Source: Bog-950 sp964615305
GTDB taxonomy: Bacteria > Bacteroidota > Bacteroidia > Chitinophagales > LD1
Direction of reading: 5' to 3'
Assembly (NCBI GenBank): GCA_964615305.1
Contig: CAZTNA010000005.1
Location: forward strand, 124,001-188,000
DNA: 64,000 bases
The notes beneath the pieces are model-generated. The model saw only the letters and a list, made by a program, of their open reading frames with translations. It had not been told where the DNA came from and did no database searches. Made by a program: the position numbers and the translations under genes. This document shows, piece after piece, positions 53,142-61,895 of this stretch (positions within the stretch are counted from its first letter, which is position 1; every line of letters begins with the position of its first letter).

Positions 53142-54194
53142 ATGGCAATTTTTACCGTGCCAAATGTGAAGTTGAGCGGAATAAGTGCTTGCGTACCAAA
53201 GCAAGTTGCCGATAACATGCAGGTAGATTTGCTTACTGAAGCTGAAAAAACAGCATTTGTAAATACGGTAGGTATAAGATACCGTAGAGTTGCAGACCCA
53301 AAAATCACAGCCAGCGATTTGTGCTTTGCCGCAGCGGAAAAATTACTAGAAGATTTAGGGTGGAAGAGAGAAGAGATAGGTGTTCTGATTTTTATTACCC
53401 AAACTCCAGATTACCTGATTCCCAATACATCATCTGTACTGCAGCATAAACTTGGCCTGCCTAAGTCTTGCATTGCCTTTGATGTCAACCTTGGATGTTC
53501 GGGCTATGTATATGGTCTTTCCACGATAGCAAGTTTGTTGCAAAACATGAGAGGACTCAAGGGGCTGTTGTTGGTAGGCGATACATCTACACAGATTATT
53601 TCGGCACAAGACAAAAGTACAACTCCGCTTTTTTCAGATGCCGGCACAGCTTCGGCACTAGAGTTTGAAGAAGGGAAAAAAATGCATTTCAATTTGCAAA
53701 CTGATGGCTGCGAATTTGATGATATTTGTGTGCCTGACGGAGGCTTTAGAAATAAGGTAAACCAGAAATCATTTGAGGTTAAAGAGTACGGAAATGGAAT
53801 TTTGCGTAATAATTTGCAAATGAAGCTCGATGGGGTAAGGATATTTAATTTCGCCCTTCGGGAAATTGCGCCCAGCGTAAATGTGTTGTTAACAGAAACT
53901 AAAGTGGATAGGCAGTCAATTGATTACTTTGTTTTTCATCAAGCCAACTTGCTAATGGTTGAAAGTGTACGGAAAAAACTGAAAGTAGAAGCTGAAAAAG
54001 TACCTTACAGCTTATATGATTACGGAAACACTAGTTCGGCTAGCATACCTGTAACTATGGTAACTCAAATAGCCAATGATTTAAAACACGGAAAAAAACG
54101 ATTGGTTTTGTGTGGTTTTGGTGTTGGTCTTTCGTGGGGAACAGCTTGTCTCGATACTGAAAATATTGTTTGTTCGCAGTTGCTCGAAATATAA
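53142..54194 (+). CDS. 3-oxoacyl-ACP synthase III (KAS III, FabH-like)
   Basis: A 350-residue thiolase-fold enzyme with the KAS III triad: Cys119 (VNLGCSGYVYG), His in FHQANLLMVESV (about 266) and Asn in YGNTSSASIPV (about 296). This class starts chains by condensing acyl-CoA with malonyl-ACP, or joins acyl groups to other partners. It is tied to a private ACP (1 bp upstream) and to a glycosyltransferase whose ATG overlaps its stop (TAATG). That setting argues for specialised lipid or pigment synthesis and not housekeeping FabH. Confidence 0.93.
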   Translation: MAIFTVPNVKLSGISACVPKQVADNMQVDLLTEAEKTAFVNTVGIRYRRVADPKITASDLCFAAAEKLLEDLGWKREEIGVLIFITQTPDYLIPNTSSVLQHKLGLPKSCIAFDVNLGCSGYVYGLSTIASLLQNMRGLKGLLLVGDTSTQIISAQDKSTTPLFSDAGTASALEFEEGKKMHFNLQTDGCEFDDICVPDGGFRNKVNQKSFEVKEYGNGILRNNLQMKLDGVRIFNFALREIAPSVNVLLTETKVDRQSIDYFVFHQANLLMVESVRKKLKVEAEKVPYSLYDYGNTSSASIPVTMVTQIANDLKHGKKRLVLCGFGVGLSWGTACLDTENIVCSQLLEI

Positions 54195-55123
54195 TGAACG
54201 TAGCTCCTCAATATTCAGTAGTAGTGCCGGTTTACAACAGTGAAAAAACGTTGGAAGAACTATGTAGGCGTATAGAACAAACATTTAAGAAAATAAGTGC
54301 TTCGTACGAAATTGTTTTGATAAACGACAACAGTAGTGACAATAGTTGGAGTGTAATCCGAGAACTAAAACAAAGCTTCGGAAAACACCTTAAGGCCGTT
54401 CGTCTGCGCAGAAATTTTGGACAACATAAAGCATTGCTTTGCGGGTTTCAGTTTGCATCAGGCGAGTATATAATTACACTTGATGACGACCTTCAGTTTT
54501 TTCCGGAGGATATTGAATTGTTGATTAGTAAGATTAAATCTACATCGGCAGATTTAGTTTACGGAACTTACGAACAAGAGAGGCAACATGCCCCAGTGCG
54601 TAAATGGGGTAGCAATTTTGTATCGGTTGTGTTTGAGAAATTCGGAAACACAGTAGGGCAGGGGAGCAGTTTCAAAATTATTCACCGATCTGTAATTGAT
54701 AAAATAAAAGACTACAATCACTCATTTACGTTTGTTGATGAAATACTATCGTGGCATACACGAAAAATTGAATGGCAAGAGGTGCGCCATATTGCCCGCA
54801 GAGAAGGTAAGTCGGGCTATAATTTACTGAAATTAGTGTTTCTTACCCTCAACTTAATTTTTGCTTATACCACCATACCACTTAGATTTATGACATGGTT
54901 TGGTTTAACATCTTTTTTTGTATGTCTTACCATAGTTATCTTTTTTATCTACCAAAAAGTTACACTCGGATCTCCTTTGGGCTTTACAGCTTTGATAGTT
55001 TCTATTTTTATGTCCACGGGTCTTATACTGTTTAGCCTGGGAGTAATAGGCGAGTATTTAAACCGTTTGTTTGCATTACAGCATAAAAAACCTCCATATC
55101 TTATACAAGAAGTAATTACATAA
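54194..55123 (+). CDS. Family 2 glycosyltransferase, DPM1/GtrB-like, membrane-bound
   Basis: A 309-residue GT2 enzyme. The GT-A domain has SVVVPVYNSEKTLEELCRR, IVLINDNSSDNSWSVI, the catalytic GEYIITLDDDLQFFPEDI (DDD) and KIIHRSVIDK. Two membrane helices near the C-terminus (FMTWFGLTSFFVCLTIVIFF, IVSIFMSTGLILFSLGVIG) place it in the polyprenol-phosphate sugar transferase group (DPM1, GtrB, ArnC). It may load a sugar on undecaprenyl phosphate or on the lipid made by the upstream genes. Its start overlaps the KAS III stop by one base. Confidence 0.9.
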   Translation: MNVAPQYSVVVPVYNSEKTLEELCRRIEQTFKKISASYEIVLINDNSSDNSWSVIRELKQSFGKHLKAVRLRRNFGQHKALLCGFQFASGEYIITLDDDLQFFPEDIELLISKIKSTSADLVYGTYEQERQHAPVRKWGSNFVSVVFEKFGNTVGQGSSFKIIHRSVIDKIKDYNHSFTFVDEILSWHTRKIEWQEVRHIARREGKSGYNLLKLVFLTLNLIFAYTTIPLRFMTWFGLTSFFVCLTIVIFFIYQKVTLGSPLGFTALIVSIFMSTGLILFSLGVIGEYLNRLFALQHKKPPYLIQEVIT

Positions 55124-55209
55124 TAAAGGTTTTAACATCTATTTTTATAGTGCGCTTTTTACTGTTTTTTGTAATATAAGAGTTACTTTCATGCGCAGCT
55201 TTACAATGT

Positions 55210-57039
55210 ATGAGCCAGTTAACAGCTAAAAAAATAGTTGAATTGCGAAAGGTAGGCCGTTCTGCAAACAACGGAGACGCCACTCTTGCGCTTTTACAGT
55301 TAAGCAATCATTATAATCAGTTGCATAGCAAATTAGGGCTTGCTTATGCTACTCAAGCGCTAGAACGTGCCATACGCCTCGATGAAAAAGATTTAATGGG
55401 CGAGGCGCATTTGCATTTGGCAGTGTACTTTTGCCGTACACAGGCAGACTATGTTACCTCACTTAGTCACTGCCAAAAGGCACTGAAGTTTAAAACATCA
55501 TTCAAAAAACGCAGAAGGTTAGCTGAAGTTTTTAAAACAATAGGTGTTAACTACCACTACTTAGGCAAAATTCAACTCGCTCAAGAAAATTATAAAAACG
55601 CACTGGAAATACTTCTGAGTATTTCGGAAAAAACACGAGATGAGGTAAAGGATGTTGCAGATCTATATTACAACCTTGCCATTCTGAACAGATCGTTAGA
55701 AACACTTCATCTTCGAAAAGAGTATTTGGAAGAAGCACAAAAATTTTACAACCAAGTGAAGTTTAAGGCCGGTTTGGGGCGATGCTTCGATGGTATGACG
55801 GTGTATCATTTTTTTGCCGGAAACAAGAAAAAAGCCATGGAGCAGTTCGAAAAAGCGCTTGAAATTTTCAGGCGTCAAAAAGATAAGAGCGGCATTTACC
55901 TTTCGTATAACAACATAGGCACACTAAAAATTAAATCAGGAGAGTTTGAAGAGGGGCTAGAGTTTTTAGAAAAAAGTTTGCAGTTACGCAAACTTTCACG
56001 TATGCCCCTTTCGGTTGCTATATCACATATCAATATAGGCAACGCACTAATGGATAAAAAGCGATTCAAAGACGCATTGCCTCATCTCAAAGCGGCAGAG
56101 AGTATTTTAAGGAAAACAGAAAGTAGAATAGAACTTGCCTCGTTACTCAATGCTTTAGCCCGATGCTATGCAAACTTAAAGCAGTTTGAGGATGCTTTTG
56201 CTACACAAAAAAAATTCATTGATCTGCAAGCAGAATTGCACAGGTACGAATTAGACAAAGCTTATAATGACACAAGTGCCCGCTACGATGTTGAACTGCT
56301 CGAGAAGAATGCTACTATAGACAGACTTCAGAATTTCGAAATTGCCAGCTACATACATCGTCTTGAAATATCGAACGAGGAATTGAGGCAGTTTGCTCAT
56401 GCCGCATCTCATGATTTAAAAGAACCCTTACGAACTATCACCAGCTTTGTGAATTTGCTCGAAAAACACTGTGAGCGAAAAATAGATGATACCGGCAGAG
56501 ATTACCTTAATTATATTTTATCTGGTACCAGACGTTTAGATGTACTCGTAAAAGATTTACTGAATCTTTCAAGAATCAATTTGTCAGAAACCCCATTTGC
56601 TGAGGTTGATTTGAATGCAGTATTTAAAGATGTAGTAAGTAGTTTAGCAACAGTAATAGCTGAACGCAAAGTAGTACTGAACTGTGCTAAGCTGCCGATT
56701 ATTTCTGCTGATAAAACCCAGATGTATCAGTTGTTTTTGAACCTGATAGGTAATGCAATAAAATACAACGAGAGCGATAAGCCACAAATAAAGATTTCGG
56801 TAGAGCGCGAAGCAGCGCATATCAATTTGAGTTTTGCAGATAATGGTATAGGTATTGGTGAGCAGTACCAAGAGAAGGTTTTTGATATTTTTCAGCGGCT
56901 ACACCCCCGCGAAAAATACAGTGGAACCGGCATAGGTTTAACTATCTGTAAGCGTATAGTTGACAGGCACAGGGGCAAAATATGGATAGAAAGCAAACAA
57001 GGTAAAGGATCTGTATTTTATGTTTCATTGCCGGAGTAA
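55210..57039 (+). CDS. Soluble TPR-containing sensor histidine kinase
   Basis: A 609-residue kinase without signal peptide or membrane helix. Residues about 1-340 form a TPR array (LRKEYLEEAQKFYNQVKF, MEQFEKALEIFRRQKDKSG, YNNIGTLKIKSGEFEEGLEF), then a coiled coil leads to the H-box HAASHDLKEPLRTITSF with His401. The ATPase has FLNLIGNAIKYNES (N), DNGIGIGEQY (G1) and YSGTGIGLTICKRIVDRHRG (G2). Such cytoplasmic TPR kinases are frequent in Bacteroidota; the input is probably a protein partner. No response regulator is adjacent. It is 30 bp upstream of a probable oxygenase gene. Confidence 0.93.
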   Translation: MSQLTAKKIVELRKVGRSANNGDATLALLQLSNHYNQLHSKLGLAYATQALERAIRLDEKDLMGEAHLHLAVYFCRTQADYVTSLSHCQKALKFKTSFKKRRRLAEVFKTIGVNYHYLGKIQLAQENYKNALEILLSISEKTRDEVKDVADLYYNLAILNRSLETLHLRKEYLEEAQKFYNQVKFKAGLGRCFDGMTVYHFFAGNKKKAMEQFEKALEIFRRQKDKSGIYLSYNNIGTLKIKSGEFEEGLEFLEKSLQLRKLSRMPLSVAISHINIGNALMDKKRFKDALPHLKAAESILRKTESRIELASLLNALARCYANLKQFEDAFATQKKFIDLQAELHRYELDKAYNDTSARYDVELLEKNATIDRLQNFEIASYIHRLEISNEELRQFAHAASHDLKEPLRTITSFVNLLEKHCERKIDDTGRDYLNYILSGTRRLDVLVKDLLNLSRINLSETPFAEVDLNAVFKDVVSSLATVIAERKVVLNCAKLPIISADKTQMYQLFLNLIGNAIKYNESDKPQIKISVEREAAHINLSFADNGIGIGEQYQEKVFDIFQRLHPREKYSGTGIGLTICKRIVDRHRGKIWIESKQGKGSVFYVSLPE

Positions 57040-57068
57040 ATTTGTGAAAGGTAAGTTATCCCAGTTCT

Positions 57069-57944
57069 ATGAATTTTTTAAATCCGTATTGGGCAAGGAA
57101 GAAAGTTGTCGAGTTAGATGCTGAAAAAAACGCTCATCAAATTGCACATTTAGCATTCGAAGTTAGATACGGTACTGAGTTGTTTACACATTCGATATTT
57201 GCAGTAGCGTTTGCCCGGCAGGCAGCTGTACCCGGTATAGCCCGTGTTTTGTACCGTGGTGGTAAGGGCAGCATAATTACTAATACGCGGAAACGTAATA
57301 ACGATACACTTCTTTTTTTTGGAGAGTTTTATAAGCATGGCGATAGTGAAGAAGGGAAAAAAGCTATTACACTACTCAACTTTATTCATAGTCACTTTGA
57401 TATTACCAACGAAGAAAATTTATATACGCTGGCTACTATTGTTTGCGAGCCAAGGCGTATGGGTGTTTTTCTTTCTAATAAGGAGATGTTCAGCAAGAAG
57501 GAGTTTAGGGCATTGTACAACTTTTGGAAACGTATTTGCGAGTTGATGAATATTCACTCTATTCCCGAGAATGAAGAAGTTATGTATAATTGGTATCATA
57601 GTTTTGAGCAAAATCAATATGGCTACTCTGAAGAAGGAAGAAAAATAGTAGAAGCACTCGCTAACGAATTTGCTGAACGGTGGTATCCGCGTTATTTACG
57701 TCATTCCGGCATACAGTATTACTATAGTTTGTTCGATGATTTTCTTTTGGAAACATTTCGCTTGCCAAAACCAAGTTTTATTTATCGGTATGGTGTTAAA
57801 ATTTATATGTGGGTTCAACTCCGAATTGTGTTTCAATTTTTCCCTGATGCCAACGATAGAAGTATAATTGATTACTTCAACAAAGATTACCTGCCAGATT
57901 ATCACATAAGTAAAGTTGGCCCTTTCGCTAAAGTTCAGAAGTAA
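57069..57944 (+). CDS. Probable MpaB/rubber-oxygenase-like (DUF2236) family protein
   Basis: A 291-residue protein, not fully recognised. The pattern RVLYRGGKGSIITNTRKRNN, then LNFIHSHFDITNEENLYTLA and TIVCEPRRMGVF resembles the oxygenase MpaB/Lcp-like (DUF2236) family, in which a His after the H-x-x-F turn and nearby residues hold haem. The C-terminal half is rich in Tyr, Trp and Phe (YYYSLFDDFLLETFRLPK, VKIYMWVQLRIVFQFF). No signal peptide is visible. It lies 30 bp after the TPR kinase and may be in one operon. The family call needs a profile search. Confidence 0.5.
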   Translation: MNFLNPYWARKKVVELDAEKNAHQIAHLAFEVRYGTELFTHSIFAVAFARQAAVPGIARVLYRGGKGSIITNTRKRNNDTLLFFGEFYKHGDSEEGKKAITLLNFIHSHFDITNEENLYTLATIVCEPRRMGVFLSNKEMFSKKEFRALYNFWKRICELMNIHSIPENEEVMYNWYHSFEQNQYGYSEEGRKIVEALANEFAERWYPRYLRHSGIQYYYSLFDDFLLETFRLPKPSFIYRYGVKIYMWVQLRIVFQFFPDANDRSIIDYFNKDYLPDYHISKVGPFAKVQK

Positions 57945-58017
57945 CTGTTTGGAATAAAAGTAGTGATATTAGTTATGCTACTACCGGTTGAAGTAAAGCG
58001 CATGAATAGCCGGATAT

Positions 58018-60210
58018 TTATAGAATAAGTAACCCGTTTTCTCTCAATTTTTTCCAGTGTGAGCTTCTTACTAAATAGTTAAAAGATTTACCTGTTTCCT
58101 TCTCATAGCTCAATTTTACATCGCTCACACGTGCTGTGTTTTTAGTGCTAAGGTTTATTTTAATCAACAATGCTTGTAGCCAGGCAGCTTCTTGGTATTC
58201 AAGAGTCAGCTTCCAGCTGCTCTTTTTGTTGTTGAAGAGAAGCGATGTGGCTGTATTGTTCTTGTTACTTTTACTATCAGGTATTTCTTGAGGTAAGTTG
58301 TCTATCCAAACCATTGTAGAAGTGTCTCTTGCGATATCTGAAAGTGTTCCTCCCAAACATTGTTCAATGTAACCAGAAATAACAGTGGTCTCGGGTACGT
58401 TCGTGTCAAACCATTCCTGTAAATGAAAATCGAACCCTACTCCGTGCATGTAGTTAAAAAGCGATTTGCGCAGCCCTTCCGCAAACAAGTCATGTTCGGC
58501 ACCTGACGAATCTTCATGAAACAGATCGTTCTTAGCGAATCCACCAAACGCAGGTCCGGTTTTGTTTACACCAAAATTTTGTGGGCGCAGCCCTATTGGA
58601 CTGTGTGCGGTCATAGCAAAACGATGCCAAAAACCCGACTGTACAACACCTGTTTCAAACAGCTGCCGCACCATTTCAAGCGAGTCAATTGTTTCTTGCG
58701 TTGTTTGAGTAGGGAAACCATACATAAGGTAAGCGTGAACCATAATGCCGGCTTGCGTAAATCCATCAGTTACTTGAGCCACTTGCGCAACGGTTACTCC
58801 TTTATTCATCAGCTTTAGAAGTCTATCGGACGCCACTTCCAAACCACCAGACACTGCAATACAACCACTGGCTTTAAGCAAGCGCGATAAGTCGTGTGTA
58901 AATGTTTTTTCGAAACGTATATTGGCCCACCACACCACTGTAATTTTTCTTCTAAGAATTTCTAACGCGAGTTCACGTAAAAGTTTTGGAGGTGCAGCTT
59001 CGTCAACAAAGTGAAAACCGTTTTGCCCGGTTTGTTTAATAATAGACTCAATGCGATCGCAAAGAAGAGAAGCAGTAAGTGGTTCGTAATTTTTAATGTA
59101 AGCTAAAGAAATGTCGCAAAAAGAACATTTGCCCCAGTAGCATCCGTGTGCCAGTGTAAGTTTGTTCCACCGGCCATCGCTCCACAAACGGTGCATTGGG
59201 TTGGCTATCTCAATTACTGATAAATAATCGGCCAAAAGCAAGTCACTATAATCGGGAGTCCCTGTATCTTTTTGTGCAACATCAGGTTCAGTAGCACCAT
59301 TACAATAAAGAACTTCTTCGTTTTTGCAAACAAACACACGCTTCAACATATCGTGCTTTCGTTTTTTCTCGGTGTGTTCTAATATAGTAAGCAGGGTGGC
59401 TTCGCCATCATCTAAACTTACATAATCAACGTAACAAAAAACTTTAGGGTCGCACAAACTACGAAGTTCTGTGTTGGCATAGCCTCCCCCCAAAGCTACT
59501 TTTATACTCGGGTATTGCTGCTTAATAAACTGCCCGCACTTTAATGCAGCAAATAAATTACCCGGGAAAGGTACCGATAAGCAAACCAAAGAAGGCTGAT
59601 GCTGTTGAAGTTTTTCTTCGAGAAGCTGAATAAGGATATGCGATACAAACGAATTATTGGCTATTAATGATTTGTGTAATTGATTAAAATGAGAAGCTGT
59701 ACTGCCCAGTTTTTCTGCATAGCGGCTAAAGCCAAAGTGTATATCAACTGTTTCTTTTATTAAGTCGCCTAAGTCTTCGAGATACAATGTAGCTAAGTGT
59801 CGTGCCCTATCCTGAATTCCCATGGTTCCAAAAGCCCATTCTAAATCATCTAACTCTGAAAACCGACCCGCTTCGGGCAAATAACTACGATCGGCTATAG
59901 TGTGTGCCAGTGTAGGATTTTTGTTTTGAAGAAAACTAATCACTGCTTCTATTGTTTGCAGGTAATATTCTTTTAGTGAAAGTATAAGCCGAATGTTGTC
60001 GGTTTTTTTACCCCTCGATTTCTGTGCCTCTGAAAAAATATTTTGCAACCCCGATGTAGTAAACAAGCGCAGTATTACTTCAATACCCAAGTCACATTGA
60101 TAAGTTTCTATTTTTTTTGTGTTTAAGAAACCCTTGAGATAAGTTGTGGCCGGGTAGGGTGTGTTGAGTTGTGTAAAAGGAGGAGTAACGAGTAATACTT
60201 TAGTTTTCAT
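58018..60210 (-). CDS. B12-binding domain radical SAM protein
   Basis: A 730-residue protein. The N-terminal part (about 1-290) has a cobalamin-binding-like fold (KVLLVTPPFTQLNTPYPATT, CLSVPFPGNLFAALKCGQFI, VALGGGYANTELRSLCD, SLDDGEATLLTIL). The radical SAM core begins with HGCYWGKCSFCDIS: Cys357, Cys362 and Cys365, a CX4CX2C spacing that departs from CX3CX2C. The later FHFVDEAAPPKLL, VSGGLEVASDRLLKLMNKGV and YLMYGFPTQTTQETIDSLEM are radical SAM barrel features. A C-terminal tail of about 180 residues follows. The start is the Met of MKTKVLLVTPP (ATG at 60210). The reaction and substrate are unknown; methylation or ring chemistry is typical of the class. Confidence 0.88.
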   Translation of the reverse strand: MKTKVLLVTPPFTQLNTPYPATTYLKGFLNTKKIETYQCDLGIEVILRLFTTSGLQNIFSEAQKSRGKKTDNIRLILSLKEYYLQTIEAVISFLQNKNPTLAHTIADRSYLPEAGRFSELDDLEWAFGTMGIQDRARHLATLYLEDLGDLIKETVDIHFGFSRYAEKLGSTASHFNQLHKSLIANNSFVSHILIQLLEEKLQQHQPSLVCLSVPFPGNLFAALKCGQFIKQQYPSIKVALGGGYANTELRSLCDPKVFCYVDYVSLDDGEATLLTILEHTEKKRKHDMLKRVFVCKNEEVLYCNGATEPDVAQKDTGTPDYSDLLLADYLSVIEIANPMHRLWSDGRWNKLTLAHGCYWGKCSFCDISLAYIKNYEPLTASLLCDRIESIIKQTGQNGFHFVDEAAPPKLLRELALEILRRKITVVWWANIRFEKTFTHDLSRLLKASGCIAVSGGLEVASDRLLKLMNKGVTVAQVAQVTDGFTQAGIMVHAYLMYGFPTQTTQETIDSLEMVRQLFETGVVQSGFWHRFAMTAHSPIGLRPQNFGVNKTGPAFGGFAKNDLFHEDSSGAEHDLFAEGLRKSLFNYMHGVGFDFHLQEWFDTNVPETTVISGYIEQCLGGTLSDIARDTSTMVWIDNLPQEIPDSKSNKNNTATSLLFNNKKSSWKLTLEYQEAAWLQALLIKINLSTKNTARVSDVKLSYEKETGKSFNYLVRSSHWKKLRENGLLIL

Positions 60211-60326
60211 ACTCCACAATATTAAACCGACTCTGCAAATGCCAAACTCACTATCTGTTAGGTTAAAGATTACTTTTAGCTACAGTTATTAAGCACAGCA
60301 TTTAGTTTAACTTCAATAAATCCATT

Positions 60327-61859
60327 ATGAAGATACTCTACTCACTTTTGACCTTCATTTACCTCCTCACTTTTTTTGCTTCAACAGCTACTGCTCAGAA
60401 TTGTAACGACTGTCGTTACATATCGCACCAGTTCGATTCCGTAACTATTGAGACTGTTCATTTTGGGAGAGGTGTAAAAATTGATGGTGATACTCAAGAA
60501 CTTTATATGGACATATATCAACCGTATGGCGATACTGTTACTGAGCGCCCCGTAGTGATGTTTGCATTTGGCGGTGCTTTCGTGCAAGGTTCAAAGAACG
60601 ATTGGTATGTTAAAGAAGTATGTAACCATTTTTCAAAGGCTGGGTATGTGTGTGCAGCTATGGATTACAGAACCGGTATAGATTATTTAGAAATTCTACA
60701 GTTGCAACACATGCGTATATTTTTTCGGCCCATGCAAGATTATCGTGGTGCTGTGCAATATCTGAAGTGGGATTTTTCAGAAAACGGCAATACCTACCGG
60801 ATTGATACTAACATGATTTTTGCCGGTGGTGCATCGTCAGGAGGTATTACTGCATTAATGATGCAGAACTGCGATAAACCCAATGAAATGGCTGAAATGG
60901 GAAACATTTCTGCACTTAATGCACTCGGTGGTTTTTATAGCTCTACAGGGTTTTATCAAAATTATGGTTGGAATGTAGCTGCCACCATAAACATAGCGGG
61001 AGCACTTATAAATGCTAATTGGATTGAGCAGGGCGATGATCCAATTATTTCGGCACATGGCGATGCCGACCAGGTAGTGCCTTACGGGTACGGACCCTTA
61101 GGCGGTGGTTTGCTGGGTGGTTTCTTCGATTTACAGGGTAGCTATGTGGTTGATTCAATAGCGCGTACAAAAGGCGTATGCAGTTACCTTTATACCATGG
61201 AAGGTAGAGATCACCCTTCTGAAAGTATGGGGGTAGAGTACTTTTATAGTATAGTTTACAGAATTATGTTACGGATGAATGCAGTGAGAAATAATCTGTC
61301 TTTCTGTTGCCCCCTTAAAGTTGATATTACCCCAGGTGATACGCTCTATTATTCCGCAGGCCAGCAAGCTCCACCGGCAACACTTACAGCTAATGTAGTT
61401 GGCGATAATGGCAATGCTGCATTACAATGGTGCACAATGCCGTGTCAGTTTTCATCAACATCAAGCAGCATAACAGTAACACCGGATACTACACTAAAGT
61501 ATATAGCAGCCATAGCCACAGAGAGCAACTGTTCAGCAGGAGATTTGTACATAGTATATGATAGTACGGGTTTATGGTCTTCTTTTAACAGTGCAAGTCA
61601 GCAGCCAATTCAGTTCTGCGTTTCGCCTCAACCCACCAACCAATTTTTGCAATTAGTTTGGAGTGATGAATTTAGAATGGCGAAGAGTGCAAAAGCCGAA
61701 ATGTTTGACCTGCTGGGTAAAAAGGTGCTGGATACAACAACTCAGTTTTCGAATAGCTTTGAGTTACTAGATGTTTCACACCTTTCAGCCGGTTCATATT
61801 TCTTGCGTTTATCCGTAGGGCATAAACAAGCATCAAAATTGGTAGTAATTAGTCGGTGA
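60327..61859 (+). CDS. Secreted alpha/beta hydrolase (esterase-like) with T9SS type A sorting domain
   Basis: A 510-residue exported protein. The signal peptide ends at STATA (about 23). The alpha/beta hydrolase domain (about 60-330) shows the oxyanion FAFGGAFVQGSKNDW, the nucleophile GGASSGGITAL (Ser in GxSxG), ISAHGDADQVVPYG (Asp) and EGRDHPSE (His). An Ig-like linker follows (about 335-425), then a T9SS type A domain (KAEMFDLLGKKVL, LSAGSYFLRLSVGHKQASKL). It would act on ester bonds outside the cell; the substrate is unknown. A TACTTTTAG box about 55 bp upstream may be its -7 element. Confidence 0.86.
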   Translation: MKILYSLLTFIYLLTFFASTATAQNCNDCRYISHQFDSVTIETVHFGRGVKIDGDTQELYMDIYQPYGDTVTERPVVMFAFGGAFVQGSKNDWYVKEVCNHFSKAGYVCAAMDYRTGIDYLEILQLQHMRIFFRPMQDYRGAVQYLKWDFSENGNTYRIDTNMIFAGGASSGGITALMMQNCDKPNEMAEMGNISALNALGGFYSSTGFYQNYGWNVAATINIAGALINANWIEQGDDPIISAHGDADQVVPYGYGPLGGGLLGGFFDLQGSYVVDSIARTKGVCSYLYTMEGRDHPSESMGVEYFYSIVYRIMLRMNAVRNNLSFCCPLKVDITPGDTLYYSAGQQAPPATLTANVVGDNGNAALQWCTMPCQFSSTSSSITVTPDTTLKYIAAIATESNCSAGDLYIVYDSTGLWSSFNSASQQPIQFCVSPQPTNQFLQLVWSDEFRMAKSAKAEMFDLLGKKVLDTTTQFSNSFELLDVSHLSAGSYFLRLSVGHKQASKLVVISR

Positions 61860-61895
61860 TATGTATAAGATTGTCGCCAGGCAAATTAACGTACC

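Noticed and set aside
57945..58017. Possible terminator hairpin GTAGTGATA...TGCTAC between convergent genes
   Set aside because: The stem is weak and lacks a clear T run on either side.
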